DNA of 64,000 bases from Oscillatoriaceae cyanobacterium Prado104 (GTDB taxonomy: Bacteria; Cyanobacteriota; Cyanobacteriia; Cyanobacteriales; Microcoleaceae), in contig JALOON010000013.1 of NCBI GenBank assembly GCA_025454405.1, forward strand, positions 1 to 64,000. The letters run 5' to 3'. Shown piece by piece: positions 1-8,846 of the stretch. Each line of letters begins with the position of its first letter. Position 1 is the first letter of the stretch. Below the pieces are notes generated by a model. The model made no database searches. It had not been told where the DNA came from and saw nothing but the letters and a program-made list of their open reading frames with translations. The position numbers were made by a program, and so were the translations under genes.

Positions 1-404
1 GTACACTGGCTCGTTCCAATGCCAAGCTCCAGCTTTGTTTTATTCGGCTGATGCTCAAACGACTAGCGATCGCCTAAAGATCTCAAATGGGTTCTATAGT
101 GTATTTGGTCAATGACCCGCCCGGATTTTAGATACTCCAAAATAAATAACAAGGTTGAAAGTCCTGTCTCCAGTTGCAATCAGAAATAGGGGAAGCTAAG
201 GGGCAATGGAAAGTCCAACCCTGGATGCAAACAAGTATTTTTACTTGCTCCAAAACGATACATAGTCGCCATAGGGCATTGGGAGACTCTAAACGGACGA
301 GCGAGGAAGAGTAAGACAACGCTCATGTTGCATCATCCGATATTGCCCTCTTTCTTCTTTTTGTTTTTTTGAGGGTTTTTCCGAGAGTTCAAACTTAATT
401 TTAG
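1..404. other. gene-free stretch at the window edge
   Basis: I see no convincing gene here. The reading frames on both strands are short, interrupted and without recognisable motifs. The stretch lies directly downstream, in the minus direction, of a decayed transposase, so part of it may be the eroded remainder of that insertion sequence, but I could not recognise transposase residues in it. Confidence 0.5.
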
Positions 405-560
405 TGAGAATCTGTGGGTAAATCTTTTGGTAGGTCTGCCCAATTGCAACCATTCTTGAGTTGGTAGAAGATACCATTTAAAATGTCTCTTTGAGTCCAG
501 CTAGGTGGGCGAGTTCTCTTTGCACGCCCTGAGCAAGTTACCGCATTAACCACACTTAAA
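405..560 (-). pseudogene. IS5-family transposase remnant
   Basis: On the minus strand, about positions 412-486 translate to a block containing NGIFYQLKNGCNWADLP followed by KDLP. This is the signature of the N-terminal (DUF4096-like) domain of IS5-group transposases, which normally continues into the PPYSTV..W block. Here the frame breaks straight after KDLP. Upstream, residues resembling the preceding basic segment (RTRPPSWTQRD) are in a different frame, so there is at least one frameshift. No DDE catalytic region and no terminal inverted repeats are visible. It is a fossil of an insertion sequence. Confidence 0.6.
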
Positions 561-577
561 ATCGTTACCTAAAGTTA

Positions 578-600
578 GGGACATGGCATTGCCATGTCCT
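578..600. repeat. short palindrome
   Basis: The sequence ggacatggca / tgccatgtcc forms a near-perfect stem of about 10 bp. It lies about 60 bp beyond the stop codon of the minus-strand DUF1830 gene. No T-tract follows on that strand, so I call it a repeat and not a terminator. Confidence 0.4.
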
Positions 601-659
601 ACTTTAACAAAAATTTCACACCTCTCTCTAAGCAATTCCCCCACTTTTGGGAATTATCT

Positions 660-932
660 TCAATCAGCCCTGCCTGCTTCTTCAACCTGCAACCGATCGC
701 ACGAAATTCGATCGCACGTAACTTCACCCGTCTCTGTGGTTCTGCAAACTTCCAATTCCGCCGACTGTAGCGCTTCAAACAATAAACGTTCGCCCGGAAA
801 TACCATCCGCTCAAAATACCCATTAGGGATGTTTGTAATGCGAGCTATTTGCATTTTGTTAGTTGCATTCATATACCAGCAAAGAATTCGCTCTGAAGTT
901 TCATAATTTTGTGTAGCGATCGTTGAATTCAT
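660..932 (-). CDS. DUF1830 domain-containing protein
   Basis: This 90-residue protein carries the pattern of the cyanobacterial DUF1830 family: a short N-terminus, then CWYMNATNKMQIARITNIP, the segment YFERMVFPGERLLFEA, and a C-terminal CDRLQVEE. Function is unknown; the family is small, soluble and largely restricted to cyanobacteria. The length is typical and the ATG start gives the whole domain. It lies about 100 bp downstream of another small cyanobacterial protein on the same strand, and the two could be co-transcribed. Confidence 0.75.
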   Translation of the reverse strand: MNSTIATQNYETSERILCWYMNATNKMQIARITNIPNGYFERMVFPGERLLFEALQSAELEVCRTTETGEVTCDRISCDRLQVEEAGRAD

Positions 933-1030
933 ATTTTTAACTTGTTTGTGAAATTGCGTGTTTTTTTTCAGTCTTGCTCTGCTCAGTATAACAGAGGAGC
1001 AGTCTCGGTGCCAACACCTGAGTTTTTTGC

Positions 1031-1291
1031 TTAATTATTCAAGCGTGCGGGCAAATCGAGCCCGCCTTCAATATGCTCCCACGATGGTGCAAATGGTCCG
1101 ATCGCCTGCGAACAAGCTTTCCATCCGCCCCGCACCGGTGCGTTCAGTAATTGACAGTGACCTACCGATCCCCTCTGAAGTTTGTAATGCTGGCAAAAAG
1201 TACATTTTGAAGTAGATATGTTGCTCCTGATACCGATCGCGCTAATATTTTTGCTGTAAGTGCTTTGGCGTTCCAAAATTTCAGTGTTCAT
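1031..1291 (-). CDS. small conserved cyanobacterial protein with a Cys motif
   Basis: The 86-residue product contains the block CTFCQHYKLQRGSVGHCQLL followed by VRGGWKACSQAIGPFAPSW. I recognise this arrangement (two N-terminal cysteines, HCQ, WKACS, PFAPSWE) from short uncharacterised cyanobacterial proteins. The four conserved cysteines with a histidine could bind a metal or form disulfides, which is inference. The first 30 residues look variable. A reading frame on the opposite strand is of similar length, but lacks conserved features. Function unknown. Confidence 0.65.
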   Translation of the reverse strand: MNTEILERQSTYSKNISAIGIRSNISTSKCTFCQHYKLQRGSVGHCQLLNAPVRGGWKACSQAIGPFAPSWEHIEGGLDLPARLNN

Positions 1292-1425
1292 ACTTAAATC
1301 ACTTTTTATCTGTGCTTTTTAGTATGACAGTCTGTTCTTGGCGAGCGCGTCTATCTCCAGGCTTACTTCTTTGAGACGTATAGTTAGGGATCGTGAAAAA
1401 TTATATCAATTTGTATCTAAAACTT

Positions 1426-2823
1426 TTAGGAATCGATTTCTAACTCGCTAAATAGATGAGCCAAAATTTGATTGGAAAATAAAAAGCCTTCGGGGTCGCT
1501 GAACCTCAGATTTCCTGAGATAGCAAGCGTTTCACCATCTTGTAAAGGAGCGATCGACCCGTCCGATCGCGCAATTTCTACCCATCCCCGCCGCCAGTAA
1601 GGCTGCAAGCAACGCCAAATTCGATCGACCGTTTGCTGACCGAATTGATTGATTAAAATTGACACGCTCAGTCCTTCTGCCAAGCGAAAACCCAGCATTA
1701 GTGTATCTAACAACACATCATTTTGTGAAATTTGGAAATTTTGCTTGCTATTTTCTAACAAAACTTTACTTTCGGAAATTTGCCAACTGCGGTCGATCGG
1801 GGGTGCAGCATCTTGAGGGTTTTTCCCCTCAATTATCGAGTTAGTGAAGTGAGGGAGCGAGCGCACCCATCGATAGTATTCTTGGGTTTTTCGCGGTCTG
1901 GTAAACCGCTTTCCCCCTACGTAACTTGCGGCTCCCATTCCCATGCCGTAATAAGCGCGGTTTTCCCAATAAACGCGGTTGTGGCGGCACTGATAGCCGT
2001 GGCGAGCGTAATTAGAAATTTCGTAATGTTCGTATCCAGAAGCTACCAGAATTTCCCGTGCCACGCGATACATTTGAGCAGCAGTTTCATCGGCGGGAAG
2101 CGGCTGGACGCCTGCTTGAAAGTAGCGCCCGAAAGGAGTGACGGGCTCGACAATTAAATCGTAACAAGATAGGTGAGCCGGCTCTAGTTGCACCGCAGAT
2201 CTTAGGGAAGTTTCCCACTGCGCTAAAGTTTGGTGCGGCAGTCCCGAAATTAGGTCTAAACTGAAATTGACAATCCCGGCCGATCGAATAATTTCCACAG
2301 CTTCAAAAATATCAGCAACCGAGTGCGATCGACCGCTTCCTTGCAGCAATTCATCCTGAAAAGCTTGCACGCCCAAACTAAATCGATTAACTCCAGCCTG
2401 CGCGTAACCCTGCAACTGTGCCAAAGTAAAAGTACCCGGATCGATTTCGATCGAAATTTCCGCCCCAGTAGCAATGCCAAATTTCTTGTCGAGAGCATCT
2501 AAAACCTGGCTCAACTGACTTACAGATAGTAGCGAAGGAGTACCGCCACCAAAAAATACCGTCTTCAAAGATAAGCCTAAATTGGGAGTTGCCTCAATTT
2601 CGTCGCAGAGTACGGCAATATATTGCACAATTGTCCCGGAGTTTTCGCCATGTTTGCGATCGCCCACTACAAACACCGGAAAATCGCAATAGTAGCAGCG
2701 ACGCCGACAAAAAGGTACGTGGAGGTAAGCCGAACTTGGAATGTCAAAGTTTGTCACTTGGGCGCGGTTATTGAATTCAAATATCAAATCATTTTTGGTA
2801 ACTCTCATGACATCCCGTTTCAA
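1426..2823 (-). CDS. hemW: radical SAM protein HemW (oxygen-independent coproporphyrinogen III oxidase-like)
   Basis: This 465-residue radical SAM protein has the cluster motif CRRRCYYC (Cys39, Cys43, Cys46), which binds a 4Fe-4S cluster and S-adenosylmethionine. It also has FFGGGTPSLL and the HemW-type block CRHNRVYWENRAYYGMG. HemW proteins are heme chaperones related to HemN; true HemN activity needs extra N-terminal residues that are not apparent here. The C-terminal HemN-like domain starts around residue 370 (LDTLMLGFRLAEGL). The protein is slightly longer than usual because of an insert near residues 325-360. An alternative start a few codons in (MRVTKN) is possible. Confidence 0.9.
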   Translation of the reverse strand: MKRDVMRVTKNDLIFEFNNRAQVTNFDIPSSAYLHVPFCRRRCYYCDFPVFVVGDRKHGENSGTIVQYIAVLCDEIEATPNLGLSLKTVFFGGGTPSLLSVSQLSQVLDALDKKFGIATGAEISIEIDPGTFTLAQLQGYAQAGVNRFSLGVQAFQDELLQGSGRSHSVADIFEAVEIIRSAGIVNFSLDLISGLPHQTLAQWETSLRSAVQLEPAHLSCYDLIVEPVTPFGRYFQAGVQPLPADETAAQMYRVAREILVASGYEHYEISNYARHGYQCRHNRVYWENRAYYGMGMGAASYVGGKRFTRPRKTQEYYRWVRSLPHFTNSIIEGKNPQDAAPPIDRSWQISESKVLLENSKQNFQISQNDVLLDTLMLGFRLAEGLSVSILINQFGQQTVDRIWRCLQPYWRRGWVEIARSDGSIAPLQDGETLAISGNLRFSDPEGFLFSNQILAHLFSELEIDS

Positions 2824-3171
2824 AATAGCAACTTCAAACCTTTAATTTTAATTAAATCCTCATTAATTATTATGAATTTTTTCATGTACTTTTAGCAACA
2901 TTGCGATCGCGATCTCGAGGCTATTTCAGCCGTAAGCTAAGAAGTTTCGAGCAGTCGCAATTCCCGAATAGACCCCCCTAGAGACGCTGCGCGCCAAACC
3001 AGCAAGTATTTTGAGGCGGCAGCAATGCGGGAATGCCCGAGATCGTCCAACCCTGTCAAGTACAACCGCACAAGAGAAATTTACACACATCCCTAACTGG
3101 AGACAGAGATATCCGATCGCCAATTAAAAAAAAGTGCCAACACGGGAAAGATATAATGTAGTCAAATTCAT
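2824..3171. other. intergenic stretch between divergent hemW and PIN/TRAM gene
   Basis: About 350 bp separate two divergent genes and should hold both promoters. I see a HIP1-like GCGATCGCGATC block near 2902-2915 but no clear operator, small gene or RNA structure. Confidence 0.5.
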
Positions 3172-4263
3172 GTGTCCAAAACCATGCTAGATGCAATCAT
3201 AATTATTTCATTCATAATCGCAGGCGCAGGCATCGGCTACTACGGCGTCGAACTCCTGCCCAGCAACGTGCTGGAACAAGTCACAAATATAGAAGGTTTG
3301 AGTTCGGTACTCGGGGCTTTTGGCGCGCTAATCGGCTTCGTGTTCGGATTAGTCGCTCAAACCACCTACCGGCGGGTAGAAAAGCAAGTGCGCGACATGC
3401 CGGTAGAAATGCTGCTAACGCGAGCCATTGGTCTAATTATCGGACTCTTGGTAGCCAACCTGATGCTGGCCCCGCTGTTTTTGCTGCCAATTCCCAAGGA
3501 ATTCGGCTTTATCAAACCTCTAGTAGCGGTTTTGGGCAGCGTCATGTTTGGCTTTACAGGTGTCAGCCTGACTGAAACTCACGGGCGGGCCTTCCTGCGC
3601 TTGATCAATCCCAACAGCTTGGACACGGTACTCGTAGCCGAAGGAACATTTAAACCCGCCTCCGCCAAAGTTGTCGATACAAGCTGCATTATTGACGGTC
3701 GGATTGAAAACCTGCTAGAAACTGGTTTCTTAGAAGGTCAAATTTTAGTACCGCAGTTCGTACTCCAAGAATTGCAGTTAATAGCTGATTCGGCTAACGA
3801 TCAAAAGCGGGTGCGGGGACGCCGCGGATTAGACATTCTCAACCGCATCAAAGAAACTTATCCCGAACGGGTGCAAATTCATTCTGCCGATTACGAAGAT
3901 ATCCCGACTGTGGATGCCAAATTAATCCGTTTTGCTTTGGATATTGACGGCATTCTACTAACTAACGATTACAATTTATCGAAAGTAGCTTCTGTCCAAA
4001 AACTGCCTGTTTTAAATATTAACGATTTGACTCATGCAGTGCGTCCGACTTATTTACCGGGAGACACGATCGAACTTAAAATCCGCAAGGAAGGCAAGGA
4101 ACCTTCTCAAGGAATTGGTTATTTAGATGACGGCACGATGGTTGTAGTAGAAGCTGGCAGCAGCTATGTCGGCGGCGAAGCTAGAGTTGTCGTGACCAGC
4201 GCTTTGCAAACTACCGCAGGCAGAATGATTTTTGCCCGCCCTCAAGAATCAGTTATTGCCTGA
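3172..4263 (+). CDS. PIN/TRAM domain-containing membrane protein
   Basis: The 363-residue protein starts with about four hydrophobic segments (residues 6-30, 45-65, 85-105, 118-135), followed by a PIN nuclease domain beginning at VVDTSCIIDGRIENLL (Asp169) and containing LTNDYNLSKVA, and ends with a TRAM domain (about 300-355, GIGYLDDGTMVVVEAG). This is the YacL/PilT-N family layout: a membrane-anchored putative RNase with an RNA-binding TRAM tail. The length is typical. A strong terminator follows, so it is probably monocistronic. Confidence 0.9.
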   Translation: MSKTMLDAIIIISFIIAGAGIGYYGVELLPSNVLEQVTNIEGLSSVLGAFGALIGFVFGLVAQTTYRRVEKQVRDMPVEMLLTRAIGLIIGLLVANLMLAPLFLLPIPKEFGFIKPLVAVLGSVMFGFTGVSLTETHGRAFLRLINPNSLDTVLVAEGTFKPASAKVVDTSCIIDGRIENLLETGFLEGQILVPQFVLQELQLIADSANDQKRVRGRRGLDILNRIKETYPERVQIHSADYEDIPTVDAKLIRFALDIDGILLTNDYNLSKVASVQKLPVLNINDLTHAVRPTYLPGDTIELKIRKEGKEPSQGIGYLDDGTMVVVEAGSSYVGGEARVVVTSALQTTAGRMIFARPQESVIA

Positions 4264-4319
4264 AATTGTATCAAATAGCTGGAGCAATTAGGAGCAAAAA
4301 TTGCGATGCTGTTTCCAAC

Positions 4320-4375
4320 CTGCCCCGACTCTTTACCGCCTGCGGTACGATGAGTCGGGGCAGTATTTTTTTCTC
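4320..4375 (+). terminator. rho-independent terminator
   Basis: The inverted repeat ctgccccgactc / gagtcggggcag has 12 paired bases, mostly GC, with a loop of about 20 nt. It is followed at once by tattttttt. It lies about 55 bp after the stop codon of the PIN/TRAM gene. Confidence 0.85.
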
Positions 4376-4518
4376 TGCCTCAACTGATAGTCGATCGTCG
4401 ATCGTTGACGAAAGGACAGTTGTCATTAGTCAATTCTTTCTCTCCCACTTTCCCACTCTCCTCCTCTCCCCGTCTCCCACTCACCCCCTCTCCCCCTCTT
4501 CACTTCTACTACGAACAA

Positions 4519-5106
4519 TTAAGATGGATTGCTAGTGGCATCTGGTAGGGCATCTTCATATATATCCTCGATCGCGCAGCTAAAATTAACGCTAGCTAGC
4601 TGCACTTCTTGCTCTTGACTGTAGGGATAAAGCACCCACAAACCCTCAGAATTCCGGCGAAAACACTCTACACTAACTCTTTGTTGATTAATCAGTACGT
4701 ATTCTTCTAGCGTTTCACAAGTGCGGTAATCGGCAAATTTTTCGCCCCTGTCCAAAGCTGCTGTTCCCGGCGATAAAACTTCCACTATTAAACGGGGATA
4801 GCGAATCAAATCTGCCGCAGGATTTCGATCGCGTTCGTCGCACGTTACCGCAATATCGGGATAATAATAAATATTCGATCTATTTAGCATAACTTTCATG
4901 TCTGTCATGTAAGGCTTGCAGCCAGTACCTCGAAGATGATTTCTGAGCAAAGTTGCTAAATTGAGAGTAATAGTCACATGAGCTTGGCTTGCTCCTGCCA
5001 TTGCATAAATCTCACCGTACCTGTACTCGTGCTTGAACGGGCTAACTTTCTCGCCTGCTAAATAATCTTCGGGAGAGACGTAGGTGTAGCTTTTGCTTGC
5101 AGTCAT
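4519..5106 (-). CDS. Uma2 family endonuclease (DUF820)
   Basis: This 195-residue protein has the PD-(D/E)XK-like fold of the Uma2 family: VSPEDYLAGE, HEYRYGEIYAMAGASQAH, YYPDIAVTCDERD, and PRLIVEVLSPGTAALDRGEKF. The predicted active-site residues are the Asp of PDI, the Glu of IVEVLS and the Lys of EKF. Uma2 proteins are strongly amplified in filamentous cyanobacteria and their role is unclear. The gene stands alone between converging and diverging neighbours. Another member lies at 58377-59060. Confidence 0.9.
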   Translation of the reverse strand: MTASKSYTYVSPEDYLAGEKVSPFKHEYRYGEIYAMAGASQAHVTITLNLATLLRNHLRGTGCKPYMTDMKVMLNRSNIYYYPDIAVTCDERDRNPAADLIRYPRLIVEVLSPGTAALDRGEKFADYRTCETLEEYVLINQQRVSVECFRRNSEGLWVLYPYSQEQEVQLASVNFSCAIEDIYEDALPDATSNPS

Positions 5107-5240
5107 ACAATTTCGGGAGGGTAAGGATTTTACAATTATAGTCGATCGCCCTTAAATTCAGCGATTCAGGCAACCTTGCTGCAACTTCCTGCCCGGATAA
5201 TATAATAGATATCTCCAGAAGTTTCAGAAAACTAAATTCT

Positions 5241-5585
5241 ATGTCCAATGCCATCATGGTAATCTTCCCCTATCGGGAACAGTACACCTGGGTTTTTGAC
5301 GATGAAAAAACGGGATTGGTGCGGGAGCCGTTCGTTCAAGGAGTCCCCGCCACGATCGACGCACTTGTCGCAGATATTCCCGATGCTGCAACAGGTTTTC
5401 GGTTGTTATTTTCCGCAACTCCTTTTCCCGGATATCAAGCAGAAATGGTGTGGTTGAAAGAAGAATACGGCGGCAACTGGTATCGGTGGGAATCGAAAAA
5501 TATGGAAGGCTGGCTGTGTCCCGCCATGTTCAAATATTTTGCCGCAGCACCGCAGAAATTTTACTGCAAAGCAGAACCAATTTAA
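5241..5585 (+). CDS. DUF6717 family protein
   Basis: The 114-residue protein matches my recollection of DUF6717: VIFPYREQYTWVFDDEKTGL, REPFVQGVP, GFRLLFSATPFPGYQAEMVW and MEGWLCPAMFKYF. The family has no known function; it is short, soluble and frequent in cyanobacteria. The LCP-family gene starts only 17 bp after its stop codon, so the two are probably co-transcribed. Confidence 0.8.
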   Translation: MSNAIMVIFPYREQYTWVFDDEKTGLVREPFVQGVPATIDALVADIPDAATGFRLLFSATPFPGYQAEMVWLKEEYGGNWYRWESKNMEGWLCPAMFKYFAAAPQKFYCKAEPI

Positions 5586-5602
5586 CACTAAAAATAAATA
5601 TC

Positions 5603-6952
5603 ATGAAAAACCTGTCAATTTTTAAAAGAAAAATTGTTAAACCGCGCGATCGCGCTACTAGAAAAAGCCCCAAAATTGCCCTATATTTGGTAGGGATATT
5701 CTTGCTGTTTCTGACAGCAGCTATCTCGGCAGCGATCGGGGCAATTACCGCGCTGCTAGCTCCCGTAGAACCGCAAATTATTAGCAGAGTGCTCGATGCT
5801 ACCGGGCTGAATTATCAATCGACCACCTCTTCTGGATATCGCATATCGCGGCCAGTTAATATTTTGATCGTGGGAGTCGATCGCGTACCGGAAGCAGCAG
5901 CTAATTCCCGAAAAGTTTTTGAAGGTCGCAGCGATACAATATTGTTAGTGCGCTTCGATCCTAGAGATAAATCTGTAAGTTTGATGTCGGTGCCGCGAGA
6001 TACTAAAGTGGAAATTCCCGGAGTTGCTTTCAGCAAAATTGCCGAAGCAAATGCTAGGGGAGGGCCAGTTTTAACGGCGCGGTTGATAAGCAATATCCTC
6101 AACAATATAACAATCGATCGATACGTGCGAGTTAGCACTGGGGCGTTTCGAGAATTAGTCGATTTGTTGGGTGGAGTTGAGGTATTTGTGCCTCGCAAAA
6201 TGTCCTATACAGATCGGGCACAAAACTTAAACATTAACTTAGCCCAGGGATGGCAAATTCTCGATGGAGAACAAGCAGAACAATTTGCGCGATTTCGCAA
6301 TGACGGTTTGGGAGATCCGGGGAGGATTGTCCGCCAGCAATCTTTAATTCAAGCGATTCGCAGCCGCCTTGCAAGTCCTTCTGTATTGCTCCAAATGCCG
6401 CAAATTGTTCGTTTGATGCAAAAATATGTCGATACAAATCTGAATTTTGAGGAGATGCTAACGCTGGTAAATTATGGTTTGCAATTGGAGCGAGATAATT
6501 TGAGAATGGTAATGCTGCCGGGTCGATCGAGCTTGGAAGAAGGAGATTTGAGGAGTTATTGGATTGTAGATGATGCTGGGCGCGATCGAATTTTGGTACA
6601 ATATTTCAAGCAAGGTTTGCCGGATTTCGTAGCAGAGCGATCGCGCAATACCAGCGATGCCATTCCTACCAGACTCAAGATTGCCGTTCAAAATGCTTCT
6701 AGCAACCCAAAAATAGCGAAAAATGTGGCTGAATTCCTCACGAAAAATGGGTTTTCTAAAGTATCGGTAGTTAAGGATTGGCCGGACAAGCAGCTTCAAA
6801 GTCAAATAATCGTGCAGCAAGGCGATTTAGATGGAGCAAACAGCCTGCAAAAAGTTTTGGAAGGTGGTAAGATTGAAGCAGCTTCGATCGGTGAAATCGA
6901 TTCTGATTTAACAATTCGCGTCGGCGAAGATTGGGTAAAACGATTTAAGTAG
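5603..6952 (+). CDS. LCP (LytR-CpsA-Psr) family protein
   Basis: I choose the ATG at 5603, giving 449 residues, because the basic N-terminus and transmembrane helix (about residues 25-50, YLVGIFLLFLTAAISAAIG) then form a normal signal anchor. The LCP domain follows: NILIVGVDR, RSDTILLVRFDP, SLMSVPRDTKVEIPG, KIAEANARGG, LLGGVEVFVP and the arginine-containing GDPGRIVRQQ. A LytR C-terminal domain occupies about residues 350-440. LCP enzymes transfer polyisoprenyl-linked glycopolymers to peptidoglycan at the outer face of the inner membrane. It lies closely behind the DUF6717 gene. Confidence 0.9.
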   Translation: MKNLSIFKRKIVKPRDRATRKSPKIALYLVGIFLLFLTAAISAAIGAITALLAPVEPQIISRVLDATGLNYQSTTSSGYRISRPVNILIVGVDRVPEAAANSRKVFEGRSDTILLVRFDPRDKSVSLMSVPRDTKVEIPGVAFSKIAEANARGGPVLTARLISNILNNITIDRYVRVSTGAFRELVDLLGGVEVFVPRKMSYTDRAQNLNINLAQGWQILDGEQAEQFARFRNDGLGDPGRIVRQQSLIQAIRSRLASPSVLLQMPQIVRLMQKYVDTNLNFEEMLTLVNYGLQLERDNLRMVMLPGRSSLEEGDLRSYWIVDDAGRDRILVQYFKQGLPDFVAERSRNTSDAIPTRLKIAVQNASSNPKIAKNVAEFLTKNGFSKVSVVKDWPDKQLQSQIIVQQGDLDGANSLQKVLEGGKIEAASIGEIDSDLTIRVGEDWVKRFK

Positions 6953-7027
6953 TCAGTCGATAGTTGATAGTTGACGGTAATTGCGATGTCATTAGTGCGA
7001 TCGTCCCCGATCGCGAAGCCGAATAAT

Positions 7028-7546
7028 ATGAAGAACATGAGAAAATATTTCCGAATTTTATTAAGTTTAATTGTCAGCTTAATTTTGGCTTGCGGGTGGG
7101 TGCTGCTGAGCGCATCTCCCGCATTAGCACTGCCAAAAACCAATGTTAATTACACCAACATTAACTTGTCAGGTCGCGATTTTTCTAACGCCGATTTAGC
7201 CGGTGGAACCTTTGTCGCGGCGGAAATGCGGGAGACAAATTTTCAAGGTGCTAATTTAACTAATGCAATTTTTACCAAAGGAGTTTTGCTGAATGCCAAT
7301 TTATCAGGTGCAAATCTCACTGGTGCTTTGGTCGATCGAGTTACATTTGATGGTGCTAATTTAGCTAATGCCAATTTTAGCGAGGCTATTTTAACTCGAA
7401 CTCGATTTTTTGACGCTATTATTTCTGGCGCTGATTTTACCGATGCAATTATCGATCCCTATCAAATCACTCTCCTGTGCCAGAAAGCAGACGGCGTGAA
7501 TCCAGTTACGGGAGTTTCTACGCGAGAAAGTTTGGGATGCAGTTAG
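7028..7546 (+). CDS. exported pentapeptide-repeat protein
   Basis: Starting at the ATG at 7028 gives 172 residues with a clear signal peptide: basic MKNMRKYF, a hydrophobic core, and cleavage likely after SPALA. The mature part has about 15 tandem pentapeptides of the A(N/D)Lxx type ([25 protein letters not shown]), forming a right-handed quadrilateral beta helix, and ends with a cysteine-containing tail ([14 protein letters not shown]). The tail resembles thylakoid-lumen pentapeptide proteins of cyanobacteria. Export to the lumen or periplasm is likely; the function is unknown. Confidence 0.85.
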   Translation: MKNMRKYFRILLSLIVSLILACGWVLLSASPALALPKTNVNYTNINLSGRDFSNADLAGGTFVAAEMRETNFQGANLTNAIFTKGVLLNANLSGANLTGALVDRVTFDGANLANANFSEAILTRTRFFDAIISGADFTDAIIDPYQITLLCQKADGVNPVTGVSTRESLGCS

Positions 7547-7584
7547 GAAAATATATAACTAGGGCTTGCTGAATAAGTCTTTTG

Positions 7585-7650
7585 GTGAGGGGGGAATAGG
7601 GCATTGGGCGAAGCGAAGCGGAGGGATTGGGCATTGGGCATTGGGCATAG
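7585..7650. repeat. heptamer-like tandem repeat (ggcattg type)
   Basis: Several copies of gggcattgg follow each other, with one degenerate interruption (cgaagcgaagcg). This is the short tandemly repeated type common in intergenic DNA of filamentous cyanobacteria. A related block lies at 8683-8740. Confidence 0.6.
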
Positions 7651-7737
7651 TTTTTCTCTCGTCCCGCACTAAATCGATCGCAAAAGGCTCAAAACCCTTG
7701 CTCTCGGGGGCTGAGAGTTTTATTCAGCAAACCCTAA

Positions 7738-7837
7738 CTATAGCAGTCCTAAATCATTTGTAAATTTTTTTACCCCACCCCAACCCTTATTAAGGGGAGG
7801 GAGCAAGAGATTTACAAATCATTTGCGATCGCCATAT
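7738..7837. repeat. long inverted-terminal repeat element, copy A
   Basis: The ends are inverted copies of each other: a left arm resembling ctatagcNNtcctaaatca and a right arm tttacaaatcatttgcgatc. The centre is C-rich on the left (ccccaccccaaccc) and G-rich on the right (aaggggaggg). Related elements with the same ends lie at 36947-37040 and 59099-59201, the last with the same centre in reverse orientation. It overlaps no gene. Confidence 0.65.
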
Positions 7838-7849
7838 CGGTAAAATCTG

Positions 7850-8677
7850 TCAATCACTTTCACCTCGTTTAAATGCCGTTAAAACTGCTTGCTGGCTGAC
7901 AGCTTGGTATATCTTGGCAAAATGCTGTTTGAGGGCTTCAGCAGCAGGGGAAGATTTGCTAGTGATTCCTTTACCTTCAGTAGCGAGGGGAATCGGCCCT
8001 AAAATATCTAAAACTGTTTCGCTACTTGGTGGTGGTACGATCGCAACTAAAGATGATTCTAACTCTTGGTTGTATTCCCAAAATCGATCGACCTTGGGCA
8101 AATTATAGTTGGGAGTTTGGGAATTTTCGCCTGAGTTTGGTTGCGAATTATCCTCTCCTGCAGCGCCGCGTCTTTGTCGGAGGGCAGCTAAAATTTGCTC
8201 TTTTGTTCTGCCCCGCAATTGAAAAAGTACGAAGGGGTCTTCGCCGAAGCGATCGCCCAATAAATAGTATACTGCACTGATATGTTTGCAGGGATTTTTG
8301 GGGTCGGGACAGGTGCAGCGCGATCGCACATCTGACAAGCTTAACGGAAATAATGTTTTGCCGGCTGCTGCAAATACATCTTCTATATTGTGCGGCATTT
8401 CTCCTGCTAGTAGCTTAGCAGAAAATACGGCTCTTTGCGACATATTTTCAATCACGTAATCCCAATCTTCGTCGCTTAAGGTATCGAGTCCTAAAGAAAC
8501 TTGATAGGGTTTGGGATCTGTTCCTTGAACTCGGGCAATTACTTCTTTGTCCGGGAATTCAATGCTGAGAACTTTGCCCTCGCGGGCGTATTGCCAACCG
8601 CGTTCTAAACGTTTTTTAAAGCGGTAGGTATTGATTAAATCCAGCCATTGTTGCGTCCACCATTCTCTGTCTATCAT
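7850..8677 (-). CDS. SWIM zinc finger family protein
   Basis: The 275-residue protein contains a SWIM zinc finger around residues 124-136: CTCPDPKNPCKH, i.e. CxC...CxH. SWIM domains bind DNA or proteins. An N-terminal part (WWTQQWLDLI, then GWQYAREGKVLSIEF) is typical of the SWIM proteins that accompany SNF2 helicases. It is the last of three minus-strand genes that begin with the SNF2 helicase at 12821, which supports a shared role in DNA transactions. The C-terminus (about 180-275) is poorly conserved. Confidence 0.9.
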   Translation of the reverse strand: MIDREWWTQQWLDLINTYRFKKRLERGWQYAREGKVLSIEFPDKEVIARVQGTDPKPYQVSLGLDTLSDEDWDYVIENMSQRAVFSAKLLAGEMPHNIEDVFAAAGKTLFPLSLSDVRSRCTCPDPKNPCKHISAVYYLLGDRFGEDPFVLFQLRGRTKEQILAALRQRRGAAGEDNSQPNSGENSQTPNYNLPKVDRFWEYNQELESSLVAIVPPPSSETVLDILGPIPLATEGKGITSKSSPAAEALKQHFAKIYQAVSQQAVLTAFKRGESD

Positions 8678-8682
8678 TTATT

Positions 8683-8740
8683 TGGGAATTGGGAATTGGG
8701 CATCGGGAATTGGGCATTGGGCATCGGGCATCGGGCATTA
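8683..8740. repeat. short tandem repeat block (gggaattg / gggcatcg)
   Basis: About seven consecutive heptamer/octamer units alternate between gggaatt and gggcatc/gggcatt. The block lies upstream of the SWIM gene and separates it from the next gene of the set. Confidence 0.65.
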
Positions 8741-8846
8741 GTCGTTATGGTTATTCCTCTTCATTTTCGATGATAGCAGTTCGATCGCACCTGTTTGTAG
8801 TGAAGACTTTATCCTGCAAGGAAGCACTAACATTTTATTCGATCGA

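Noticed and set aside
583-906. Plus-strand 107-codon frame
   Set aside because: It is antisense to the DUF1830 gene, whose protein matches a known family.
958-1215. Plus-strand 85-codon frame
   Set aside because: It is antisense to the cysteine-motif protein at 1031-1291, which has family-like conservation.
4266-4535. 89-codon open frame after the PIN/TRAM gene
   Set aside because: It runs through a rho-independent terminator and a C/T-rich low-complexity stretch and has no protein-like features.
5450-5602. N-terminal extension of the LCP protein
   Set aside because: It overlaps the end of the DUF6717 gene in another frame; the ATG at 5603 gives a normal signal anchor.
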